NCBI GenBank assembly: GCA_003212345.1
Contig: QCPZ01000002.1
Location: 147,173-211,172 of the forward strand
Direction: 5' to 3'
Origin: SAR116 cluster bacterium AG-447-A06
Lineage (GTDB): Bacteria > Pseudomonadota > Alphaproteobacteria > Puniceispirillales > Puniceispirillaceae
DNA: 64,000 nucleotides
Each line of letters starts with the position of its first letter. The first letter of the stretch is position 1. Both the position numbers and the translations under genes were made by a program. The notes under the pieces were generated by a model, which saw only the letters and a program-made list of their open reading frames with translations, was not told the origin of the DNA and did no database searches. Below are positions 26,422 to 34,376 of the stretch, one piece after another.

Positions 26422-27148
26422 TAAAACCACTCCTGCACTTAATTGCCTGCTGCCAATCACCGTTGACAATCTATCATTGGCTATGAACGATCGCGTTTTG
26501 ATTGACCGCATAACATGTCAAATTAAGGGCAATGGTATAACCGTAATTATGGGGCCAAATGGTGCCGGAAAAAGCCTTTTTTTGCGTTGTCTACATGGTT
26601 TGGTAGAACCCGACTCTGGGCAAGTGTACTTTGCAGGCGAGCCGCCATCACCTGCTATTCGACAACGGCAGTCAATGGTGTTTCAGGCACCAACGATTCT
26701 ACGTCGAACAGTTCTAGCAAATCTTTTGTTTGTGGCCCGTCAACGCGGCATGTCAAATTCTCAAACTTCAATAGATTGCCTAGCCCAACTGCGACTTGAC
26801 CATCTGGCCCAACATCCTGCACGGCTATTGTCTGGTGGCGAAAAACAGCGGCTCGCTCTTGCCAGAGCACTGATAATAAAACCTGCAGTTCTTTTTCTAG
26901 ATGAGCCCACATCAAATCTCGATCCCACATCTGTTGATACCATCGAAAGAAATTTGCAATTAGTCAGACAGCAAGGGACAAAAATCATTCTGGTCACCCA
27001 TGATCTGGGGCAGGCCAAACGCCTTGCAGGTGATGTGCTGTTCCTTAACCATGGAAAACTTAGTGAACATAGCCCAGCGACTTCATTTTTCAAGAATCCA
27101 GAATCAAAAGCTGCCAAAGATTATCTTGCTGGCAAACTTGTTTTTTAA
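26414..27148 (+). CDS. tupC: tungstate ABC transporter ATP-binding protein TupC
   Basis: A 244-residue ABC ATPase that powers oxyanion import. Walker A is MGPNGAGKS, the Q-loop follows in SMVFQAPTILRRTVLANL, the signature is LSGGEKQRLALARAL, Walker B is AVLFLDEPTSNLD and the H-loop is ILVTHDLGQAKR. I start it at the ATG at 26414, which overlaps the end of tupB; an in-frame start at 26360 would overlap it more. It lacks the C-terminal TOBE domain found in ModC, which fits the shorter Tup-type ATPases. Confidence 0.9.
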   Translation: MSDKTTPALNCLLPITVDNLSLAMNDRVLIDRITCQIKGNGITVIMGPNGAGKSLFLRCLHGLVEPDSGQVYFAGEPPSPAIRQRQSMVFQAPTILRRTVLANLLFVARQRGMSNSQTSIDCLAQLRLDHLAQHPARLLSGGEKQRLALARALIIKPAVLFLDEPTSNLDPTSVDTIERNLQLVRQQGTKIILVTHDLGQAKRLAGDVLFLNHGKLSEHSPATSFFKNPESKAAKDYLAGKLVF

Positions 27149-27173
27149 TTACAGTCAAATGAGCAAATAGGAA

Positions 27174-28007
27174 ATGCAGATTAAGAGAAATATGACAGTG
27201 ACAAAATTTATAATTTTTGTTGTTCTCAACACGGCTTTCCTCACAGGAAATGCGTTTGCCGACAACACTATTTTGGTGCAATCAACAACTTCAACAAAGA
27301 ACTCTGGCCTGTATGATCACATTTTGCCATTGGTAAAACAAGATACTGGCGTCACTGTAAATATTGTGGCCGTTGGCACTGGTGCCGCCATCAAGAATGC
27401 AATGAATTGTGATGGTGATGTATTATTGGTTCATAGCCGGAAGCGCGAGGATCAATTTGTTGCCAGCGGTTATTCCAAAAAGCGCTACGATGTGATGTAT
27501 AATGATTTCATTATTGTTGGCCCAAATGACGATCCTGCGGGCATTGCCAAAATGAATGATGCTGTTGCTGCCTTGAAAAAAATTGCAGCCACCAAGTCTA
27601 AATTCGCCTCTCGCGGTGATGACTCCGGGACGCATGGCAAGGAGAGATCTTTGTGGAAACGTACTGGCGTGAATCAGGATGCCAGCTCGGGTAGTTGGTA
27701 TCTAGAAACAGGATCTAGTATGGGTGCAACCTTGAACACGGCTGTCGGCACAGAGGCCTATACATTGAGTGATAGATCATCTTGGGAAGTGCATGCCAAC
27801 AAGTCTGATTTCAAAATTATGGTCCAAGGTGATAAACGCCTATTTAATCCTTATGGCGTGATGCTAATTGACCCGGTTCGCTGCCCCAGTGTAAACAGCA
27901 ACGGCGGCAAAGCTTTTATTGATTGGCTAATCTCGGAAAAAGGACAAAAAGCTATTGCACGCTTCAAGGTTGCTGGCAAACAAATGTTTTATCCTAACGC
28001 CCAATGA
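27174..28007 (+). CDS. tupA: tungstate ABC transporter substrate-binding protein TupA
   Basis: A 277-residue periplasmic receptor. A signal peptide occupies about residues 1-29 (FIIFVVLNTAFLTGNAFA). The mature protein begins with the TupA hallmark ILVQSTTSTKNSGLYDHILP, whose TTTS/STTSTKNSG element binds tungstate, then VAVGTGAAIKNAMNCDGDV and SRGDDSGTHGKE. These distinguish TupA from molybdate-binding ModA. It follows tupC by 25 bases. Tungstate is used in certain formate dehydrogenases and aldehyde oxidoreductases, none of which is in this window; the sulfite-oxidase-type enzyme at 11.4 kb normally uses Mo. Confidence 0.92.
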   Translation: MQIKRNMTVTKFIIFVVLNTAFLTGNAFADNTILVQSTTSTKNSGLYDHILPLVKQDTGVTVNIVAVGTGAAIKNAMNCDGDVLLVHSRKREDQFVASGYSKKRYDVMYNDFIIVGPNDDPAGIAKMNDAVAALKKIAATKSKFASRGDDSGTHGKERSLWKRTGVNQDASSGSWYLETGSSMGATLNTAVGTEAYTLSDRSSWEVHANKSDFKIMVQGDKRLFNPYGVMLIDPVRCPSVNSNGGKAFIDWLISEKGQKAIARFKVAGKQMFYPNAQ

Positions 28008-28046
28008 AAAAGACGAATGCTGATCAAACCTAGCATCAAAGACTTT

Positions 28047-29024
28047 TCATGGTGTCAGCAAAATCTTTCCTATGTGATTGCTCGATTCCATTAGCTGGTG
28101 TGCCTCAGCAGCATTTGCAAAAGAAAATACAGCATGCGTTTCAGGGGCGATTATTCCATCCGTAAATTTGGGCCAGACGTGTGTTTCAAGTGACTTGCAG
28201 ATTTCAGATTTTTCAGCGATTGAGCGCGGCCGCAAGCGAGCCCCTGTGATTGTGAGATGTTTGCTATGAACATGGCCAAAATCAATTTCTGCCAATTTAC
28301 CACCCCGAAGATTTATAATCATAAGCCGCCCACCATGAGCAAGAAGAGCTACTTCCTTTGGCAAATAATCGCCACCAATAATATCAACAATAACATCAAC
28401 GCCCCGACCATTTGTTCTGCTTTGGACAATGTCCACGAAGTCCTCGGCTCGATAATTGATCGCACAATCGGCGCCAAAACGCAGGATTGCATCACATTTC
28501 GTCTTATTGCGTGCCGTGGCGAATACATTTGCGCCAAATGCCTTAGCGACCTTAATGGCGGCATATCCAATACCGCTTGTTCCGCCCTGTACAAGAAGTG
28601 TTTCACCCGGTCTCAGCTGGCACCGGTCCATCACATTAGTCCAGACGGTACAAAATACTTCTGGCAAACCAGCGGCGTCAACGACCGAGACACCATCGGG
28701 GATTGTCATGCACTGGCCTTCTGGAGCAATCGCATATTCTGCATAACCTCCACCAATCAGAAGTGCGCACACTAAATCACCCGATTTGAACCGCGAACAA
28801 TATTTACCAGTAGCAATTATTTCTCCGGCAACCTCCAACCCCATAATATCAGGCGCACCAGCAGGCACGGGGTACCTTCCCTCTCGTTCTCGAAGATCGG
28901 CGCCATTAACACCACTGGCATGCACCTTAATTAACACTTCACCGTCTTTTGGCAGCGGAACTGGGGTAACCATAACAGAGAGATTACTTGGTCCACCTGG
29001 AGTGGTTACTCCAACAAAGTGCAT
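28047..29024 (-). CDS. quinone oxidoreductase-like MDR family protein (PIG3/QorA type)
   Basis: A 325-residue medium-chain reductase without zinc ligands. Features in order: the GroES-like N-terminal domain with VHASGVNGADLREREGRYP and PDIMGLEVAGEI, and the nucleotide-binding motif LVQGGTSGIGYAAIKVAKAFG (shown in part), followed by VFATARNKTK and GADCAINY, as in NADPH-dependent quinone oxidoreductases of the PIG3 group. It reduces quinones or other activated double bonds with NADPH. It converges with tupA, only 39 bases apart, and is otherwise on its own, divergent from TTT system 2. Confidence 0.88.
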   Translation of the reverse strand: MHFVGVTTPGGPSNLSVMVTPVPLPKDGEVLIKVHASGVNGADLREREGRYPVPAGAPDIMGLEVAGEIIATGKYCSRFKSGDLVCALLIGGGYAEYAIAPEGQCMTIPDGVSVVDAAGLPEVFCTVWTNVMDRCQLRPGETLLVQGGTSGIGYAAIKVAKAFGANVFATARNKTKCDAILRFGADCAINYRAEDFVDIVQSRTNGRGVDVIVDIIGGDYLPKEVALLAHGGRLMIINLRGGKLAEIDFGHVHSKHLTITGARLRPRSIAEKSEICKSLETHVWPKFTDGIIAPETHAVFSFANAAEAHQLMESSNHIGKILLTP

Positions 29025-29223
29025 TTTATCTGGTAAAGATTTGATAGAGTTTTCCTCCGCACCTAATCTTAAATCGGTTTTATAACTTGCATTTAAAAAA
29101 ATATGCTTTTCAAGGCAAAATATTCGCAGAAACCCAAAATTACATTGACAGACAAGCGTTACCTGACCACAAATATTGTGTCAAAATATAGAATCAATTA
29201 AAAGTTCACTTTTGGAGGAATTT

Positions 29224-30198
29224 ATGAGCATTCGTAAATCGATTGTGTTGACTGCAGCAGCAGCTCTCACTCTTACATCAGGTGCAGCACTAGCCGCCTA
29301 TCCTGAGAAGCCGATAAAAATCATGGTGGGATTTTCCGCCGGTGGTGGAACAGACACAACATCTCGTGGCTTTGCGTCTTACATGCACGAAGCAGAGTCA
29401 ATGGGTGGGCAGCCTGCCTACATTGTTAACCTTCCTGGCGCTTCTGGTCAAAAAGCGGCAAAGCAAGTTCTGAAAGAAAAGCCTGACGGACATACATTGT
29501 ACATGATTAATATCGGTACATTTATCGTAGGCGAATTAGCAAAGGGTAAAGACGCACCTTACAGCGTCAGAAATGATTGGGTTAATTTAGGTTGCATGTC
29601 GCAGCTCGTTACCTCATTGCAGGTACACAGTTCTAACCCAGCAAAAAATATGGCCGAGTTTATTGCTAATGCAAAAGCCTCTGGAAAGGTACACACATGG
29701 GGAACATCAGGCGCCACAACAATGCACTCTGGCATTGGGCATCTGTTCTTTGATACCTATGGAATCCCGCATAAAAAGGTCCCATTCAAGGGTGGTTCTA
29801 AAGCCCGCGCCGCTCTCGTGTCTCAATCCGTTGAGTCAGTTTTCGGTGGTAACAACACTATAGCTGGTTTTGAGGACGTAATTCGTCCACTGGCCACAGC
29901 TGGTGCTGGCAGGGACACCACAATGAAAGATCTGCCGACATTTGCCGAACAAGGCATGGAAGGAGCAGACTTTACGGGTCTATTCTGCCTATTTGCACCA
30001 AAGGGTGTCCCTGAAGAGGTCAAAACAAAGGTTGGAGCGGCTATCAAGCACATCGCAGGCATAAAAGGCTTCAAAAAGTTTATGAAGAAAAACAACTTAG
30101 CTGCATTTGAAACTGATGCGAAAGCAGCAGTGGCTGCACAAAACGTGATGTACAAAACAATGGGTCCGGTTGTTGCAAAAATACTTGCAAGTCAATAA
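29224..30198 (+). CDS. TctC-type periplasmic substrate-binding protein (TTT system 2)
   Basis: A 324-residue receptor with a Sec signal (SIRKSIVLTAAAALTLTSG, cleavage near ALA-AYP). The mature start AAYPEKPIKIMVGFSAGGGT is the TctC/Bug family signature, followed by GQKAAKQVLKEKPDGHTLY and VPFKGGSKARAAL. The ATG at 29224 has GGAGG at ideal spacing; an earlier start adds 16 residues. It is clearly divergent from the receptor at 20146, so the two systems probably take up different acids. A T-tailed hairpin follows, separating it from TctB. Confidence 0.92.
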   Translation: MSIRKSIVLTAAAALTLTSGAALAAYPEKPIKIMVGFSAGGGTDTTSRGFASYMHEAESMGGQPAYIVNLPGASGQKAAKQVLKEKPDGHTLYMINIGTFIVGELAKGKDAPYSVRNDWVNLGCMSQLVTSLQVHSSNPAKNMAEFIANAKASGKVHTWGTSGATTMHSGIGHLFFDTYGIPHKKVPFKGGSKARAALVSQSVESVFGGNNTIAGFEDVIRPLATAGAGRDTTMKDLPTFAEQGMEGADFTGLFCLFAPKGVPEEVKTKVGAAIKHIAGIKGFKKFMKKNNLAAFETDAKAAVAAQNVMYKTMGPVVAKILASQ

Positions 30199-30216
30199 GA
30201 CTAAATAGAAATTGTC

Positions 30217-30258
30217 GAAAAGGGACAGGTGAACTAGAAAAACTTGTCCCTTTTTTTT
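30217..30258 (+). terminator. intrinsic-type terminator/attenuator between TctC and TctB (system 2)
   Basis: A stem of about 10-12 bp (AAAGGGACA left, TGTCCCTTT right) is followed directly by a run of eight T. It lies 20 bases after the TctC stop and 50 bases before TctB, so it is likely a partial terminator that gives excess receptor over permease. Confidence 0.7.
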
Positions 30259-30309
30259 ATCTAAAGTTTTCTTTATTTCAAAAATTTGAAGCTGATAGCC
30301 GGGGTTTGA

Positions 30310-30816
30310 ATGGCGAACGAAAATTACAAAACTAATATAGAATATGGTGTAAGTGCGGTTGTATCACTTATTGGTCTGTTTTTTGTATATCAAGCGTTCA
30401 CGATTGGTGTTTCGAAAGAAGCTGTGGGCCCAAGGACAATGCCTATGACCCTTGCTGTCGCTCTAGTTCTGGGCGGGCTCTGGCTAGCATTTAGGGCCTT
30501 CCGCGGAAAAGCAGGGGACCTAAAGGAAGGGTATGGCTTTTTAGAGAGCAACTTAAAGCGAATAACACTCGTGGTCGGCTGTGGTTCTTTATTTGTTCTT
30601 ACTTTCTGGCTGCTTGGATATTTTGCAGCAATTATAGTAACATATATCTCCATGCTCTATGCTTTTGGTGTAAAAGAGCATCTAAAAATAATAACTGGTG
30701 CCATTGTTATGGCTTTTGTTATGCAATGGTTATTTATGGGTATTATGAGATTAAACGATCCCAGTGGCGTGCTCATTGACTTGCGTCCATACACAACTTT
30801 GATTAGCGGGGAATAA
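30310..30816 (+). CDS. TctB-type small membrane subunit (TTT system 2)
   Basis: A 168-residue protein with four predicted helices (YGVSAVVSLIGLFFVYQAF; the MPMTLAVALVLGGLWLAF helix; VVGCGSLFVLTFWLLGYF; IVMAFVMQWLFMGIM). The loop after helix 1 carries GPRTMPMTL, the family position where GxxxFP/WP motifs usually occur. Size and layout are typical TctB. It stops 6 bases before the TctA gene, the same spacing as in system 1. Confidence 0.85.
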   Translation: MANENYKTNIEYGVSAVVSLIGLFFVYQAFTIGVSKEAVGPRTMPMTLAVALVLGGLWLAFRAFRGKAGDLKEGYGFLESNLKRITLVVGCGSLFVLTFWLLGYFAAIIVTYISMLYAFGVKEHLKIITGAIVMAFVMQWLFMGIMRLNDPSGVLIDLRPYTTLISGE

Positions 30817-30822
30817 CTCCAA

Positions 30823-32406
30823 ATGGTTTTTGCTGATATTATTGGCGGGTTTGCAACCCTTTTCAGTGACCCCTACGCCATTTATTTTGTGGTCTTAGCA
30901 GCCTTTGTTGGCATTGTATTCGGTGCTCTACCAGGCCTCACGGCGGCAGCTGCAATCGCTATGATGTTGCCAATTCTGATTGCCTACAATGATGAAATAG
31001 GTGGGCTTGCAGGGCTTGCTTTTCTATATGTCATTGGCAAATCTGGTCGATATGGTGGCTCGATTGCTGCTATTCTATTTAACACTCCAGGAACTGCTGC
31101 TTCAGCAGCAACCATGCAAGATGGGTACCCCATGACCCAATCCGGGCGGGCCGGTAAAGCACTTAAGACCGCGACCGTTGCCTCTGCATATGGCGACTAT
31201 TTTGGCGAAATTATTCTGATATTCGGAGCGGTCGCTATCGCCGCATTCACAAAGAAATTTGGTCCACCAGAGAACTTTGCCATCTACCTCATGGCGTTTG
31301 TCGTCATTGGCTCCGTTGTCAGTGACAGTATAATCAAAGGAATTATCTCAACACTGTTTGGAGCTGTTATAGCCCTTATCGGTGAAGATACTATTACTGG
31401 TCAATTTAAAATGACGATGGGAATTGATGAGCTCGAGTCTGGAATGGCCTTGGTGCCCTTACTTATCGGTGTCTTTGTGATATCCGAGGTAATCATTCAA
31501 GCTGAAAAAGCAGCCAAAGTTAAGATGATTGATCTCGATAAATCAAAACTTGACGATCCTACCGCTCACTATTTCACCTGGCCAGAATTTAAGAGATGTT
31601 TTCCGTTGATGTTTAGATCATCAATTTATGGATCGCTGATCGGTATGATGCCGGGTTTAGGCTCTTCTGTTGCATGTTTTGTGGCTTATGGAGAAGAAAA
31701 ACGTAAAGCAAAAAACAAGGATAAATGGGGTACAGGCGTTGTTGAAGGTATTGCCGCCCCCGAATCTGCGAACAATGCGGTATCGGGCCCTTCAATGATT
31801 CCTCTGTTAACTCTTGGAATACCAGGCTCAACAATAGCAGCCGTCTTAATTGGTATGTTCCTTGTTAACGGCCTGCAGGTTGGCCCCCAGATTTTTGCGA
31901 CTGAGCCTCCATTATTTGTGGCGGGACAAATGATGAGCCCTCGCGAATTCATTTTTGGAATTTTTGCTGCTGGCCTCGTTGGGATAGCCTGCTATGCAAT
32001 AATTGGTTATTTCGCTGCACCCTTGATTGGTCGGGCAATAGCTATTTTACCTACTCAATATCTGTATCCGTTCATTTTCATGATTTCTCTAGCGGCCAGC
32101 TATTCCTCTCGAGCATCTATATGGGATGTAGGATTTGCAATTCTATTTGGAATCATAGGGTATGGTATGCGCCGTACCAATTTTTCTGCAGCGGCATTCA
32201 TCATTGCATTTGTTCTGACTTCAAGCATGGAAGAAGCTTTTCGCCAATCAATGATTATTTCCGACAATGGTATTTGGCTTTTCTTTAGTTTTGAGTATCA
32301 AAACAAATTCTCATACGCTCCAATATTTCTCTTAATAGGGGCCGCAGTTGTTATTATTCGGGCAGTATCATCGATGTCAAAAAACAAAAATGTGACGCCA
32401 AAATAG
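30823..32406 (+). CDS. TctA-type large membrane subunit (TTT system 2)
   Basis: A 527-residue inner-membrane protein with about 12 helices. The first repeat signature is GALPGLTAAAAIAMMLP, with ILFNTPGTAASAATMQDGYP; the second repeat is MMPGLGSSVACFVAYGEEK and APESANNAVSGPSMIPLL with TLGIPGS. These identify TctA. The complete TctC-B-A set here is followed by a ThDP-dependent enzyme and a convergent CaiB-like gene, suggesting the imported acid is activated or decarboxylated by them. That link is inference from position only. Confidence 0.92.
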   Translation: MVFADIIGGFATLFSDPYAIYFVVLAAFVGIVFGALPGLTAAAAIAMMLPILIAYNDEIGGLAGLAFLYVIGKSGRYGGSIAAILFNTPGTAASAATMQDGYPMTQSGRAGKALKTATVASAYGDYFGEIILIFGAVAIAAFTKKFGPPENFAIYLMAFVVIGSVVSDSIIKGIISTLFGAVIALIGEDTITGQFKMTMGIDELESGMALVPLLIGVFVISEVIIQAEKAAKVKMIDLDKSKLDDPTAHYFTWPEFKRCFPLMFRSSIYGSLIGMMPGLGSSVACFVAYGEEKRKAKNKDKWGTGVVEGIAAPESANNAVSGPSMIPLLTLGIPGSTIAAVLIGMFLVNGLQVGPQIFATEPPLFVAGQMMSPREFIFGIFAAGLVGIACYAIIGYFAAPLIGRAIAILPTQYLYPFIFMISLAASYSSRASIWDVGFAILFGIIGYGMRRTNFSAAAFIIAFVLTSSMEEAFRQSMIISDNGIWLFFSFEYQNKFSYAPIFLLIGAAVVIIRAVSSMSKNKNVTPK

Positions 32407-32456
32407 CTACTTTTTTAGGACCCGGAAACGCAAACAATGAGATGTTTTGAACCATG

Positions 32457-32472
32457 TCGGCATTTTTGCCGA
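32457..32472 (+). terminator. short hairpin after TTT system 2
   Basis: A 6-bp stem TCGGCA / TGCCGA with a 4-nt loop, 50 bases after the TctA stop, followed by a T-rich but interrupted tail (TTTGGCCTTTT). Possible weak terminator. Confidence 0.35.
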
Positions 32473-32542
32473 TTTGGCCTTTTACTGTTTCCATGTAATG
32501 TCTTTTGATAAGTGTTAGAGATCAACGTTTGATGATACTTAT

Positions 32543-32570
32543 ATGAGACAGTATGTGAGCTTTGTCTCAT
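32543..32570. promoter_or_regulatory. inverted repeat upstream of the ThDP enzyme, candidate operator
   Basis: Perfect 8-bp arms ATGAGACA and TGTCTCAT separated by 12 bases, 45 bases before the start codon at 32615. Spacing suits either a dimeric repressor site or an mRNA hairpin. Confidence 0.35.
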
Positions 32571-32614
32571 CAGGGTCGGGTACAAAAGAAATAGTAAGTA
32601 GGTAAAAACTCACC

Positions 32615-34228
32615 ATGGCAACAACTACTGTTGAAGAAATGGCCGCATCATTTCAGGAAATGGGGACCCCATTCATTGTTGGCCATCCAGGCGGAGAATC
32701 AGTTGAATTGATAGACGCAGCAAAAGCGCAAGGCATCCGTTTTATACTTATGAAACAGGAAGTTGCCGGCGCCATGCTGGCTTCTACATGGGGAGAAATC
32801 AGCGGCAGCCCCGGGGTGTGCTTGTCTACGCGCGGTCCAGGCGCAACGAATATGGTAAATGGTATTGCACACGCTTATCTAGACAGGGCTCCACTAATTG
32901 CAATTACTGACAGATATTCTAGCCGCGAACACGCCATCGGCATCCGCCAGAGACTTGACCATCAAGCCATAATGCAACCAATTGTCAAATGGTCAACTAC
33001 TATTGACGCCAGTGTTATAAAACAACAAATGCGGCGGGCCGTCCGTATTGCGACGGCCCATGCCCCTGGGCCTGTGCATTTTGATCTTCCGCAAAGTGAG
33101 ACCAAGAAAAAAGCTGGGTCGGTTCAAAATTTACCAAACCTAGTGCCCAATTATAATCATCCAGAACCCAGCCCGCTCGGCCTTGAAAAGGCTGCTGCGA
33201 TGATCAGAGCTGCTGACAAGCCAATATTATTGGTTGGGCTCGGTACTTTTTGGGACAACGCTAGTTCGTCTATGGTGTCTTTAGCAGAGCATCTTGGAGC
33301 GCCAGTTCTCACGACATCTAAATGTAAAGGCGCAATAATTGAAGATCATCCACTTCGCGCCGGCTGTATAATAGGCGGACTTATCGAACGTAATTTGGTG
33401 TCGAAGTCTGACCTCATTGTGACCATTGGACTTGATGCCGTGGAATTACAGCCAAAGGGTTGGCCATACCTAACTAAGGTTCTATCAATTGCGAGCCATC
33501 CATCTCTTGACGGGTTGGTTGCTTGCAATGAAGAGGTTATTGGCAATTTAGATTCAATATTGAAAATATTACGTACAATCGTCCCAAAAGGTAATGATTG
33601 GGGATATGATGCCGCAAAAGATTTTCGGGCAAGCGTTCATAAAGCTCTAGACACGCCATCAACCGGCCTCTCCCCTCAGCACGCAGTAGAAATAGCTCGT
33701 ACAATTTTACCGCGTGATACAATCGCCACATGTGATGCTGGCGCAAGCCGATTGCTAGTCGTTCAAAAGTGGCAGTGCTTTGCTCCTCGGGATTTCCTGA
33801 CATCAAACGGTCTTGGTTCAATGGGTTTTGCTGTTCCAGGAGCTCTAGCAGCCCGACTTGCTTACCCGGAGAAGCCAGTCATTGCCTTCACAGGAGATGG
33901 CGGCCTACTCATGGCAGTTGCTGAAATCCAAACATCAGTGCGCGAAAAACTACCCATTATTATTTTAGTCTTTGATGATGGTGAGATTGGTCTAATAAGA
34001 ACCAAACAAAGTATCAAAGGTATCAATCCCTATGGAGTACATCTCGGTGGTATTGATTGGGAGCATTTAGCTCGAGGCTTTGGTGCCAATGGTACCTCAG
34101 TGGATAATGAGGCTGCTCTTTTCACAGCGCTTAAATACGCCCTTGAAAGTAAAGAAACCACGGTCATTGGTGTCAAAATTGACGCAAGCGGCTATATCGA
34201 TCAATTCAATGCGCTTCGAGAATTATAA
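32615..34228 (+). CDS. ThDP-dependent enzyme, acetolactate synthase-like
   Basis: A 537-residue member of the acetolactate synthase/benzoylformate decarboxylase family with the three domains: PYR (catalytic Glu49 in MKQEVAGAM, then STRGPGATN), central FAD/NAD-like domain (KPILLVGLGTFWDN), and PP domain. The ThDP-Mg motif begins GDGGLLMAVAEIQ and ends LVFDDGEIGLI, where the usual Asn-Asn is Asp-Asp, so the metal ligand is probably Asp, as reported for some catabolic acetolactate synthases. It could decarboxylate or ligate 2-oxo acids. It follows TTT system 2 by about 200 bases with its own putative operator, so it may handle the imported acid. Confidence 0.83.
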   Translation: MATTTVEEMAASFQEMGTPFIVGHPGGESVELIDAAKAQGIRFILMKQEVAGAMLASTWGEISGSPGVCLSTRGPGATNMVNGIAHAYLDRAPLIAITDRYSSREHAIGIRQRLDHQAIMQPIVKWSTTIDASVIKQQMRRAVRIATAHAPGPVHFDLPQSETKKKAGSVQNLPNLVPNYNHPEPSPLGLEKAAAMIRAADKPILLVGLGTFWDNASSSMVSLAEHLGAPVLTTSKCKGAIIEDHPLRAGCIIGGLIERNLVSKSDLIVTIGLDAVELQPKGWPYLTKVLSIASHPSLDGLVACNEEVIGNLDSILKILRTIVPKGNDWGYDAAKDFRASVHKALDTPSTGLSPQHAVEIARTILPRDTIATCDAGASRLLVVQKWQCFAPRDFLTSNGLGSMGFAVPGALAARLAYPEKPVIAFTGDGGLLMAVAEIQTSVREKLPIIILVFDDGEIGLIRTKQSIKGINPYGVHLGGIDWEHLARGFGANGTSVDNEAALFTALKYALESKETTVIGVKIDASGYIDQFNALREL

Positions 34229-34376
34229 TCAAGTCACGTTTGGAAAAGTGAAAAACGGTAAAGTTAAACCGACAATATAATCTATACGAACGCAAGATAG
34301 TCTACACATCGCCCCCGCTCACAGCGAGTGACCAATATGATAACGTAAAATGGATTTCATCACCGCGCCAAACTTC

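Noticed and set aside
28257..28775. 172-codon plus-strand frame
   Set aside because: Lies entirely antisense to the well-supported quinone oxidoreductase; its translation is low in typical domain features and rich in Asn/Ile/Cys from reverse codons.
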